Positions 54,633 through 64,000 of a stretch of 64,000 bases of DNA are shown one piece after another. The position numbers and the translations under genes are program-made. How positions within the stretch are numbered: position 1 is the first letter of the stretch; every line of letters begins with the position of its first letter. The DNA is from Macrocystis pyrifera (Eukaryota; Sar; Phaeophyceae; Laminariales; Laminariaceae): NCBI GenBank assembly GCA_031763025.1, contig JASSKH010000019.1, forward strand, positions 5,724,336 through 5,788,335, written 5' to 3'. The notes under the pieces are model-generated. The model did no database searches. It saw only the letters and a list, made by a program, of their open reading frames with translations, and was not told the origin of the DNA.

Positions 54633-56208
54633 GTGTCTGCCGGTGATTCTCTGGGCGACATCGGCAGTGCTTCCGGAGGTGGATCTCGACGTGTCGTCGT
54701 CCTCGATCCACACCAAGACTCAAGCCGGAGCCAGCACTCCAGCCAAGACCAGCATCAACAGGTCCATCGCCAGCAGGTCGGGACCATTGACAGGACCGTG
54801 GATGCGTTCGGGGGCGACGTCTATTTATGCTCCGGCGATGCCGCCGCTGCGACGACTAGTTGTCGAGGACCAGTTGAGGCGGTACAGCTGCGGCAGCAGC
54901 AACAGCAACAGCGGGTCGATAGCACGGCCAAGACCGGCGATGCCGCGGCCGCGACACGCGGGTGGCGACGACCAGAGGAGGCGGTACAGCAGCGACAGCA
55001 GCAACAGCAGGTCGGTAGCACGGCCAGGACCGGCGATGCGTTGGGTGGATACGGCTCTCATCGTTTCCGCGATTCCGCGTCATTGAACTCCGTTCTGCGA
55101 CCACCGGCAGAGGTGGTCGAGCAGCAGCAGCTGCAGCAACAGCAACAGCAACAGCAGGTCGATAGCACGGGTAGGACTGGCGATGCCGGTGGCCGTGGCT
55201 ACATGTTGGCGACGACCAGACGAGGCGATACAGCAGCACCAGCAGCAACATCAGGTCCGTAGCTTGGCCAGGACCGGCGACGCGGTTGGTAGACACGGCT
55301 CTCGTTGTTTCCGCGATACGGCGCCATTGAATTCCGTTCTGCGACCCCCGGCAGAAGCGGTCGAGCAGCAGCAGCCGCAGCAACAGCAACAGCAACAGCA
55401 GGTCGATAACACGGCTAGGACTGACGATGCGGTGGTGGGCGGCGGCCGGCGATGCTCTGGCGATGCCGTTGCCGCGATCCCCGGATCGCAGCGTCCACAT
55501 ACGCTGCAGCAACAGCAGCAGATCGGGAGCATCGGCTGGACCGGTCAGGCCGTGGCCGGGGTCAGCCTTCCATTCCCCAGCGATGCCGCGGCCGGTGTGT
55601 CTGTTTCGGCAATCAGTCCTGCGATTAGAGGGCTGAGACGGATTGCCCCCGCACCCCCCTCGGGGTGGGTTGGTCTTCGTGGAAGTCAGCCCCTCAACAC
55701 TATTTGTCAGTACCACCCCATGATTGGCACGGCAGCGATGTGGCCAAACTTGTATTTGCCTGGCGGATCACGAGGGGGTGGTGGGGGTGTAGGGGTGGCA
55801 GACCTAATGCGCAAAACCTCCCCTGGGATCCCTCTGCCTGCTGATGTTCCTGTCGGGAGGGAACTCTTTCTTAACCCCTGGTGCTGTGGTGCAGGCACCA
55901 AGTTAGTGGGGCAGCAAGGGGAGCCTGCGCTGCTTTGTGGCATGGACGCCTGCAAGAGGTGGATGTGTCATTCGTGCCGCAATGCAAGTCATCGCGGCAA
56001 CGGATCATCGGCTTTTGTGTGTTGTTTCTGCGAGCCGGCGTCGGGACCGTGCTGGTGTCGCTTGTTTTTTTTTACTATTCCCCGCCCTGGCCTTCTGTAC
56101 GTCCATGCACCTGGTTTGGCTGTTTTTATTAAACCGATGACAATTTGTAAAATGGTTGGGCACACTGGGCGGCCTCGACGTCGCAGTGTTTTGTTTTGCT
56201 CTCCATGA
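54633..56208 (+). CDS. large exon with at least seven cassette repeats and a Cys-rich C-terminus
   Basis: It begins at GCGCCAG/GTGTCTGCC. The protein opens with a cassette head (VSAGDSLGDIGSASGGGS). At least seven tandem repeats of 30-50 residues follow, each starting TGDA or similar and ending in a Gln run plus V-[DG]-S-T-A (for example ALGGYGSHRFRD; SVLRPPAEVVEQQQ). A one-base shift near 55195 moves the frame that ends at 55262 to the one that runs to 56208. After the repeats comes a Gly-rich linker and a Cys/His-rich segment (WCCGAGTKL; LLCGMDACKRWMCHSCRN; FVCCFCEP), possibly a RING/PHD-like zinc fold. The stop is TGA at 56206. The function is unknown. Confidence 0.45.
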
Positions 56209-56871
56209 AAGTAGTCTATTCGGCCTCGACCCCACTGGAGGACGAATTACACCCACACACCCCAGTGCATACTGAAAAACGAACCGTTGGTGGAGAGCGT
56301 CTTGGGATTGGTACGATGCCAAACAAGCTTTTTGTTTTGTTCTTGTTTATCTCGAACGATTGGTGTGGGCAAGCACCCGCCGCCCAACCTGTCTGGGTGT
56401 CGTCAAATAAATGATGTTGCCGTTTTTGAGTGTCTGTGCTCTCTGCAGACAAAAACATGTATATAATATGCCCGTAGGGACACGGTTCGTTCTATGCTCT
56501 GGAGTTACACCGGTACGACTACTACCGGCGTGTAAACTTTTGTTGAGGGAAACAAAATGGCTGAATACCATGATACTTGGAAGCAAATATGTCGGAAGGA
56601 GGCACTTTTACCCTGAGACGGGCAGCGTCTAGCGAATGCCTAGACAGACAGCCTAGACGGCAAAAAAAAACGGGTACACGACCAAAACAATCCCGGTTTT
56701 TGGACAGACAGACAGCTAGACATGGACATGTCTCCTGACAGCTAGACAATGCTTCCCGACAGCTAGACATTGACATGTCCCCTGACATCTTTGCTTGGAA
56801 CTGAGACGGCACAATCGTTACCCCCTGTCCGCTCCGTTTTTGGCTGGCTGCCCAATCGTCTTTCTGCGCAG

Positions 56872-57078
56872 CTGCCTACGGAACAAAACAAGAATCGAGC
56901 AGAAGGCGGCCGATACAGCGTCCGAAGCCCGACGTCCAAGTGCCAGCGAGAATGCCACCAAACGCAGGATTCCTAAGAGTGCGTTCAGACTCCCACCTTT
57001 AGGTGATTCGAGAAGGTGGTGGAAGTTTGGCGACTACACGATTGACGTCATCAGCTGCACGGACAATAAATGCAGAAG
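56872..57078 (+). CDS. exon A of a six-exon gene
   Basis: CTGCGCAG/CTGCC to GCAGAAG/GTGAGTG. 207 bp, phase 2 at both ends. It reads a basic Ala/Lys/Arg stretch (KTRIEQKAADTASEARRP) then LGDSRRWWKFGDYTIDV and CTDNKCR. Joined to exon B, the split codon is AGC. The start of the gene lies further upstream and was not found. Confidence 0.5.
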
Positions 57079-58232
57079 GTGAGTGTGGGCTCGTCGTGGT
57101 AGGGTGTTCAACCTGTGTTTAACATGTCATAATAGACCTGGGGAAGACTGTTTTTTACAAGTAGCACGAGTACGTAACCTACATGTACGCCTACAAGCAT
57201 CGGTTTTGCAATTAGCAGGGTGTCGCCGGAGATTGTACAAACAATAGTAAATTCGGATTCATTCGTGAATACGTGTATCCCGGTCAAAAACCACCAATTG
57301 TGTTTTGTTTAATCCCGCACTCATATTATTTGGTATCCGAGACATTATGGCTGGAGTTACGGTATGTTTTTGGTCGACGCAGCCCCACAGGCAGAGGCTA
57401 ACCATCCAGGGCCAATGTACGCCTCGAGTTTTTTGTGTGACATGAAACGGCAGCGCAAAACGCTGATCGTGACAAAGTGCGACGCACATCCGAAACAGGC
57501 GCCCCTAAGTGCTCCAAACTTGACCATCAAGCGATGATCATGTTTTTGATCAGACAATGTGCTGCGTTGGTGAACCGCAATAAAAACCGCAACAGAAATA
57601 CGATTGCTGCCCCCTTTCGAGGACAATTCGGCTTGTATCCCCCGCAATTGTACTAAGTTGATGTGTTATCCCTGCTTGATTTGCCGTATCCCGTCCCTTG
57701 ACAGATAATATACCCGTTACTATATTGTATGTTATTCCTTCTAAATACCGATTCTAATCTGCTCTCATACGACCGACAGCATGACATGAGGCGTGTAGAG
57801 GACCGCGGTCTCTTGAACAAATTAGACGGCGTAACTTCAAAGCGAGGCCCAAATGGTCGAAAAGGGTAGTCTTCTAAAAGGGACGTGGGCTATTCTCTCC
57901 TATTTGGATGGGTATGGGCGTCTTGCCAGGTCGTCCGCATATATCTCCCCCTTTCACCATAAACAACCCATTGTACTGACCTTACGATGCTAGTACCCCC
58001 TGCACGCTTTGCGACACTAGCCGGGGCAGGGTGGGGGGGGGCTGTTTATTGTGTCCAGGGATGAAACGCCCCGCTAGTGACGTGTATCAGATCTCTTACG
58101 AGCATAGGCCAGGGAATTAAAAACGTTCCGGAGTGCACTTTGTATTGATCGTCGACCTAACTGGAGGACACTTGAACTTTGGACTACCTTGTTCTTGCTC
58201 GATTGCATGTTCCTTGTCTCTTCCTCGCACAG
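57079..58232. other. intron A-B, no other feature
   Basis: It runs from a strong GTGAGTG donor to CCTCGCACAG. There is no gene within; a G-run lies near 58030. Confidence 0.4.
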
Positions 58233-58647
58233 CATTGGTTACCCGGAACGGCAGCTGGTTCTAGACCGCGAGAAGACCGCGTTCGAGGGCGCGTGTAAAC
58301 ACGCCCTAGTCGTCGTCCGTACCGACGGGACATTCAAGGAAGACACCCCTGACGCGTCTCCAATTCTTCTCGGCGAGGGAGGGGTTGTAGGACTTGACAG
58401 AAGCCTGGTAGACACTGGGTGTTTGGGCGCAAATGACGTGGCCATGATTCGAAAATTGTCCAACGAGGCGGAAGCGCACGATTCACCGCTCGTAGTACAG
58501 ATGGGTACTACTGGATGGTACGCCGTGGGCGACGGCCATGGATGGGTGCATGTTGAGTCGCTCGGTGCGGAGGCAGAGGTTGGGTCCAAGGCGCCGGCAT
58601 CACGGCTTCGGAGGAGCACCCCCGTCAACACTCGATTCCGATGCAAG
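58233..58647 (+). CDS. exon B of the six-exon gene
   Basis: CCTCGCACAG/CATTGG to ATGCAAG/GTAAAC. 415 bp, phase 2 to phase 0, fully open. It reads IGYPERQLVLDREKTAFEG, ACKHALVVVRTDGTFKED and GDGHGWVHVESLGAEAEV. It is GC-rich with protein-like composition; no domain is recognised. Confidence 0.6.
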
Positions 58648-59198
58648 GTAAACATGTTCTGAGCGTCTAATGATTGTGAGGTGAAGGGGAGTTTGTCCAG
58701 AAACAAGCATGTGTAACGTATCTCTTACGTTCAGGATATACATTGTAATTAGTTACATTATCCTGTTATAGCGGTTTTGCGGCGCAAGACGCGCTGTAAG
58801 CTCTCTTCCGGGCCCGACAGCCCTGGCCCAGCCGGAAACCAAGGTAGCATATGTCTTTGATTGCGGTTCACGTCCGGTACTTTCGTGCATGTTCTTCAAA
58901 CAATTGTGTATGGGAGTACAACTGTGTTGAAATGGAAAATGGATGGGAAAATAGTGTGTGGGTTTCTCGCAAAAAATATTCCAAAAGGTTTCGTTGATGA
59001 AGAACAAGTTGTCAGTTTCTGACACAACGCCCAATGCTCCGAACAGTAACAGAAAAATTGTGTCTGCAGCGAAACTCGCCTCGACCGGTCGTTGTGCTCG
59101 TTGTTTGTTTAGTTAACGCTCCCACGCACAAGACCGACAAGTGACTGGCACCTAAGGGATTTGCTCGGTGTGTGCCCTGGGCTGTTTCCTATGCGCAG

Positions 59199-59621
59199 GC
59201 GGATAGTGGAGGGCCATGTGGTATCGCAAGCGCGAAGGGAGCGGGATTGAAAACGTGTCCGCACACCATGATCGTAGGGCTATCTGTTTTGGGCGAGAAG
59301 TACACTAGCAACGGCAAGGGGCCACTCGAAACCCCAGTTGTGGGAGAAGAAGAGGGAGATGATGGGGGCGTGGAGGTCGGCACGGCGAAAGCCGAGTGGG
59401 AGAACAGCCGCAGGTCGGCATATACAGGGAAGATCTTGTACCTGCTCAAGGTCATGGGCGTCCTGAAGTTTCCGGTCAGACCGAAGGATCACCTGTCGTA
59501 CTTTGCCCGCAATACAGTGCTGCAAGAGGGTAGCGTTCTACTATGCCACGAGAGCGTGTGCGCGAGTTGAGAACAGGAGTTACTCGTTACGGAGGAGAAG
59601 GATGTATTCGCGGTGACGCAG
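59199..59621 (+). pseudogene. exon C of the six-exon gene, TGA inside
   Basis: TATGCGCAG/GCGGAT to GACGCAG/GTGAGTCC. 423 bp, phase 0 at both ends. It reads ADSGGPCGIASAKGAGLK, YTGKILYLLKVMGVLKF and SVLLCHESVCAS, then TGA at 59568-59570, then EQELLVTEEKDVFAVTQ in the same frame up to the donor. That sensible protein continues past the stop and that exon length and phase fit both neighbours argue that TGA is a lesion (CGA to TGA is one change). Confidence 0.6.
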
Positions 59622-60542
59622 GTGAGTCCTGCGTAGTGAACATTCGCTCTCGACTGGCCCTGTACACTTTCGAATACAGTGCAGTGGCGACCGTAAGCGT
59701 ACGAAGAGGGACATGCGGACATACTGTTGCTTGCTGTCGTGTATAGTCCCTAGGGTTATGTGGGGTTGGTTCTTTGCGGTCGGTCTGTAAATGGTCCTTT
59801 TCCTTATCAAGTGACGAAGCAGACTATGGTTGACATGACCTTACTTGTCCGTGAGCGCTGCTTATGAGCGATGACAATTCACCCCGACAAAGGGAGTCGT
59901 ATCTGTTGAGAATCGACCAGTATGTCAGCACGACGAAGTATCGGTCTAGTTACGTCCAGAGAGACGGACAGCTTTGATGGCGAAAGCCCGGGGACCGTAA
60001 TCATTAACCGCTCTTTTAGTAGAGTCAGAAATAACGCCCAAAAGTAGTGTGGAGTATATTACCCTTTCACTTTCTTTAGGTCATTTCGGTATTCTGTTAT
60101 TCTCAAGTCTTGGTATTCGATCTACAGAATAAGATAACCGCAAGTTATCTGCGGAATCCCGTTGTGTTTCAGTGTCAGCTGATATAAGAGCATGTAAAAC
60201 AACAGTAGTCAAAAGCCTTGTGATGCACACCCATAATTTAATATTTCGGTTGGGAGGGGTGGGGGGGGGGTAGGTCACGTCCGGGACAGGTTATTCGGCC
60301 TTAACAGGCAGACAAGTGAACTCTGATGTGTCGCCTGCCATCTTTGTCGTCAACAGACAGCCCCCGTTGTTTCTCAACTCGACGTCATCCTCTGTTGTAA
60401 ATTTTCAGGCCTCCACCACCGTCAACGTGAGGGTCGAGGTGAAGCGTTGTGCTAGCTGCCCGGTACGAGCAGTGCCGGGAGATGACTGGCGACAACACGG
60501 ATATTTGTTTTCGGGTCTTATGCTGCGCATATCTCCACGCAG

Positions 60543-60661
60543 GTGTTGGTGAGGAACCTTGTGATGAAAGGCACGCCGATCTCGGCCGTGTGGATGGGCC
60601 TTCTAGAGCACTTGAACGAAGACATGACTTTTTCGTTTCAAGACCCTCTTCTGGTCAAGAG
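60543..60661 (+). CDS. exon D of the six-exon gene
   Basis: TCCACGCAG/GTGTTGGTG to GTCAAGAG/GTGAGTGCC. 119 bp, phase 0 to phase 2. It reads VLVRNLVMKGTPISAVWM, GLLEHLNEDMTFSFQD and PLLVKR. It is short, so it is recognised only from its strong splice sites and its phase match with exons C and E. Confidence 0.6.
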
Positions 60662-60702
60662 GTGAGTGCCCTAGATGTGCTGTTTTCTATTCAGAGCCGG
60701 TC

Positions 60703-61025
60703 GCCCCGATGGCTCTAGTGGTAAACCTCGAATGCCACTTCGATAGAGTCCGAGGTTCGAGACCCACGCAGGTCGTAGTTTTGTGATTCAACTGCTGCCG
60801 AGCAGGAGCTCGCGGCGTGGGTAGGCGCAATTCGATGCGAGTCGACGAGGGAAGAAAATGCTGAAATCATCTCTCGAAAAAAAATAAAGGCACGTACCGT
60901 AGTGGGGAGGAAGGAGGAGCGCCTACTATGTGACCCCGGATCTGAGTTACGACTAGGAAGGAGAGAGAAAAAACAAGGGCGAAGATAATAAATGAGATGA
61001 ATCAAAAAAAATAAAAATAAAATTA
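60703..61025 (+). mobile_element. tRNA-Gly-derived SINE, copy 1, inside intron D-E
   Basis: The head has an A box (TGGCTCTAGTGG at 60710) and a perfect B box (GGTTCGAGACC at 60754), 44 bp apart as in tRNAs. An anticodon-like stem TCGAA-TGCCAC-TTCGA points to tRNA-Gly(GCC). The body contains GGCGCAATTCGA, an A-run, GGCACGTACCGTAGTGGGGA and GTGACCCCGGATCTGAG; A-rich sequence ends it. Body parts recur at 52435 and 14216 on the minus strand. Confidence 0.8.
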
Positions 61026-61425
61026 ACTAGTAATGCGAGGGGGCAAGGATGTCCATAGCAATACACTATCCATTCCCATAAACACCCTCTCCCCTCGCCC
61101 CACTTTGCGCTGCCCAATACAAAAACAGTCCGGTAAATGTGTGTTCAGATGCCCGTTTTATGCGGTGTCTGGCTCCCCAGGATTTGTTTTGTCTCCTACT
61201 TTTCGTCTCAACTTTTTTTGCTCGGCATCCTTCCCCCCTCCCCTGGGTATTTTCATCGCATCCCGGTCTTGCTGTCGTCAGCGTACATACCTTCAATGCA
61301 CAAAAGCGAGCGTAATTTACCTACGTCACTTTCTCGTGAAGAGGACCTCCGTTAAGCGTTGGGAATGGTGTTACATGGACATCAAACCTCTGTATACCTC
61401 TACCCTCCTGTCCCTTGCGCACCAG

Positions 61426-61935
61426 ATCGGTCAAGATTGGTAACCTCGTGAACAAAATGCTGGAAGTCTACCTGGCGTTCGAGGCCCTCACCGATCATCC
61501 CTACGCCTTCTCAAGCATCCTCTACGGATATTTCCTTCTGCTTCAGTCGTGTGATGGCTGCAATAAGTTGGCCACGAACAACATGTCGACGGAGAAGTAC
61601 TTAGCTCAGCGGGATGAACAGGTTATAGATATGGACTTGAATGCGTGTTGGCTCGTTCTAAGCATGCTCTCGGCCTTGGTTTTTTCCAGGAGGATCCAGT
61701 TCATAGACCAAACGCCGATGACGTTTAGCCCGTACAACGGCAAATCGAACATCATCGTTCTCGAAGCAAAAGGACCTGCGGCGAATGACGCGGATGTCGA
61801 TTCCGGGGACTTCAAGCAACTGCTAGCGTATCTGTCAGAAAGGAATTTGGGGATGGCGGCCTTGGCGGATATGACCATGAAAGACTTCAACGTGCTGTTC
61901 AGGAGGTGCTTCGGACCGAGGGCAGGCATCGGCAG
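61426..61935 (+). CDS. exon E of the six-exon gene
   Basis: CGCACCAG/ATCGGT to ATCGGCAG/GTGAGTCC. 510 bp, phase 2 at both ends, fully open. It reads SVKIGNLVNKMLEVYLAF, SSILYGYFLLLQSCDGCNKL, LVLSMLSALVFSRRIQF and LAYLSERNLGMAALADM. The YGYFLLLQS-x-DG-x-NKLA segment is placed and shaped like the first-Arg helix of tyrosine recombinases (LLL-x-G-x-R-x-x-E-L), with Cys in place of Arg. That parallel is weak. Confidence 0.6.
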
Positions 61936-63342
61936 GTGAGTCCAGTCGTTATTGTAATCTGCGTGTCGACAACAAGGGTGATATCAATGTCACCATCTCT
62001 CAACTAAATGGAAAGGAATCCGTTCGAGGTTTCCAATGCGCACTGGAAAACCGTCTTTTTGTCGTTCTTGGGACTGAAATATGTTTAGACGTAAAAAGGG
62101 TCACAAAAAATGTCAGCGGTCGTTATCTGGGAAAAACGAATCTTTAAGAAACTAACCAATAAGCGCGTGGGAAAGAATGGACACGTCACGAAACAAAACC
62201 CTTCAGATGGTATCATATACCACGTACCAGGTACCAGGGTATGTCATGTATGGTACGAGAGGAGCTGCAGCGTGTGACTCAAAAAGGGCGGAGCAGCACA
62301 CAACAAAAACACCACGACGAGTGCTTGAGCAGCAGCGCACAAACCGGCGCGTGAGCGTGAGGAGGAATTACTTGTGGACCCTCCGCCTCGATGGCTGACA
62401 ACCTGCAAGTGCAGCCCCTACCGGGCCTGGTTGAAGGTGGATCTGCTGATCCTGATGCGGCTGCTGGCGCTACTGACCCAGCTGCTGCTGCTGCTCATCC
62501 TGCTGCTGCTGCTGCAGCGGTTCAAGATGTTGCCATCCACAGCCATCGAGCCCGGTCGCGGCTGTCCCACGCCCCCGCGATGCCACGGCGGACAACAGCA
62601 TTCCCTCGGCACACGATCGCCGACGCCTTGTGGACAGTACGACCCGTACGCTGCAGATATGCCTCCCGATTCGCTTGGATATTTGTTTTCCTTTTTTTGC
62701 CCTTGGGCGAGGTTCGTTCTGGTGTTTTTTAATGATTCCCCATCAAGAAATTGGTTGTCATGGTACAGGTCCCGAAAACGTGACTGAAAAGGCGTTCTCT
62801 GCGGATGCTATGTCGATTCGAGCGGGGTTTGTTTTGCTGTATGCCGCACATCCCAATGCAGAGTATGACTATGTCTACCCACCACTCAAAGCACACCATA
62901 GAGCAAGAGGCAGAAAAAACAGAAAAAAACATGTTTCTCCGCACCTTTCAGTCTGTAAAGACGTCAATTTGTACTCCTGACTGAAAAAAGCATGGGATCC
63001 GAAGGGTATGTGCCCTGTGTGGGGTGTCAGGATGAGGTCAAGACCGGCTCCATCTCCACCTCAGAGAAATATCAGATACAAGCTCACTACGCATCCGCAC
63101 TAAGACCAAGTAGTTAGGGGTATGGCGGTAGTTTTATTTTTTCAGAATTTTTTTTTGGCTGGTCCGTTCGAATAGCCTGCCGTTTTTTTGGGTCAAAACA
63201 GGCCTCCAGTCCCGCCCCTAACTGTGTGGCATAGTACATTCGATCGTCGAAGATGTCAGCGTCGTTTTGTCTGTAAGTCATTGCTATCTTTGTGTACGAT
63301 CGTTGCTTCATCCGTGCCCCGGCCACTTTTTTGTGTTTCCAG
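61936..63342. other. intron E-F with a CTG-rich segment
   Basis: It runs from a GTGAGTCC donor to TGTTTCCAG. 62450-62520 holds CTG runs that give poly-Ala or poly-Leu in different frames. A 113-codon frame at 62391 and others here lack splice or domain support. Confidence 0.4.
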
Positions 63343-63571
63343 GTACAAGAACTAAGCCTTGATGAGGAACTTGTTCGAGAGGCTTCACGCCAAGTTTGTG
63401 AGGGAGTACGGAGGCGATGTGGCGTGCGCAAAGGCCCTTATGGGTCGGTGATCTTCAGCGACGACTGGTGTGGAGGGGTATTACGCCCACGACGGAACGC
63501 AGACCAGTCACAGCCTCCTGCTACGTCCGGAGTGGCCCCGGGAGGTCGTCAACATGTTCTTGTTTTTAAAG
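63343..63571 (+). pseudogene. exon F of the six-exon gene, TAA and TGA inside
   Basis: TGTTTCCAG/GTACAAG to TTTAAAG/GTCAGC. 229 bp, phase 2 to phase 0. In the frame set by exon E it reads YKN, TAA (63353-63355), ALMRNLFERLHAKFVREYGG, DVACAKALMGR, TGA (63449-63451), SSATTGVEGYYAHDG and TSHSLLLRPEWPREVVNM. The GD...A-x-x-L-M-G-x-x-SS-x-T-T...Y-x-H pattern resembles the end of tyrosine recombinases, with Tyr in EGYYAH. CAA to TAA and CGA to TGA are single changes. The donor is weak, so this may be near the gene's end. Confidence 0.5.
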
Positions 63572-64000
63572 GTCAGCCGTGAAAACCGCCTAGTTAACTG
63601 CTCAACAGGTAAAGAGCGATAAGCAGTGGCCAACAAGTCCGCCCGCTAGTGTATCGCCTCGCGCACGGTGTCAACAGTCGTGAACGATTTCGAACGTGTA
63701 CTTTTGGGCTCGCGTGTTGTCAGCGTTTGACATAGTACGTTGTTAGGGCACGCTGATGACCTCTGCACAACGATCGACGGCGCCCAGTACCCAACAAAAC
63801 TACATGGAGGTATCGTTATCCCGCGTATTAAAATTGAAATCGTACGGACTATCAATAGTACGGTCCATAGGTTGGTTGAAGGTTTCAATAACCCAACTGC
63901 TTGAGAGCGTCGGAAGACTGTAGTTGACACCGAAGCGTCGATAATAAACTCTGAATACGGCGAGCCCCCTCCCCCTTGGGGGGGGGGGTCTGACTGTTTC
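63572..64000. other. no gene seen
   Basis: There are short frames only. A run of ten G lies near 63979-63989 at the window edge. Confidence 0.4.

Noticed and set aside
60703-60775. Functional tRNA-Gly gene
   Set aside because: A and B boxes and an anticodon-like arm are present, but the acceptor and T stems have several mismatches and a SINE body follows.
62391-62732. 113-codon Ala-rich ORF as an exon
   Set aside because: CTG-repeat driven; phase does not fit exons E and F, which join directly.

Overview
The window looks like nuclear DNA of a complex eukaryote. Exons are small, with GTGAGT-type donors and Y-rich/CAG acceptors. CAG/CTG microsatellites are dense. Retroelements of three classes, tRNA-derived SINEs and many short inverted-repeat elements are present. 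This mix, plus a large beta-helix/multi-span surface protein, fits a brown alga or related stramenopile. That placement is inference; no ribosomal or organellar marker is present.

Layout. 1-6260: a degenerate DIRS/Ngaro-type tyrosine-recombinase retrotransposon (gag, RT-RNase H, YR), its left end cut by the window. 6514-8064: two unrecognised membrane-protein genes or fragments. 8143-15400: mostly non-coding, with two copies of a 105-bp TA-inserting MITE, a SINE tail and a polyglutamine/polyalanine reading frame. 15594-16817: a broken AT-rich gene for a coiled-coil protein with a basic tail. 17304-21000: a foldback element, then an irregular satellite of about 400-bp units full of CAG runs, with two Cys-rich exon-like segments on the minus strand. 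21961-25453: a large minus-strand gene for a secreted beta-helix, Cys-rich, multi-span membrane protein, broken by one extra T. 26551-30600: an inverted SINE-like repeat array and two side-by-side copies of a roughly 950-bp inverted-repeat transposon.

30765-51152 is a nest of repeats. A family of about 1.65-kb units with hairpin ends lies in both orientations. One unit is split by a gag-only LTR element (40558-50222, LTRs 218 bp). That element is itself split by a Ty1/copia element (41155-48387, LTRs 555 bp, 5-bp target duplication GTAGC). LTR divergence (about 2.8% outer, 0.7% inner) agrees with the nesting order. The copia element has a primer site matching the anticodon region of initiator tRNA-Met and an intact extra ORF after pol.

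51364-56208 holds a gene built from repeated exon cassettes (TGDAVGG...PP.E...Q-run units). 56872-63571 holds a six-exon gene or pseudogene whose reading frame is kept across every junction but is interrupted by three stops, each one C-to-T change from a sense codon. Its C-terminus weakly resembles a tyrosine recombinase. Few loci here look intact: the window is mainly accessory, repeat-driven DNA with a handful of decaying or fast-evolving genes.
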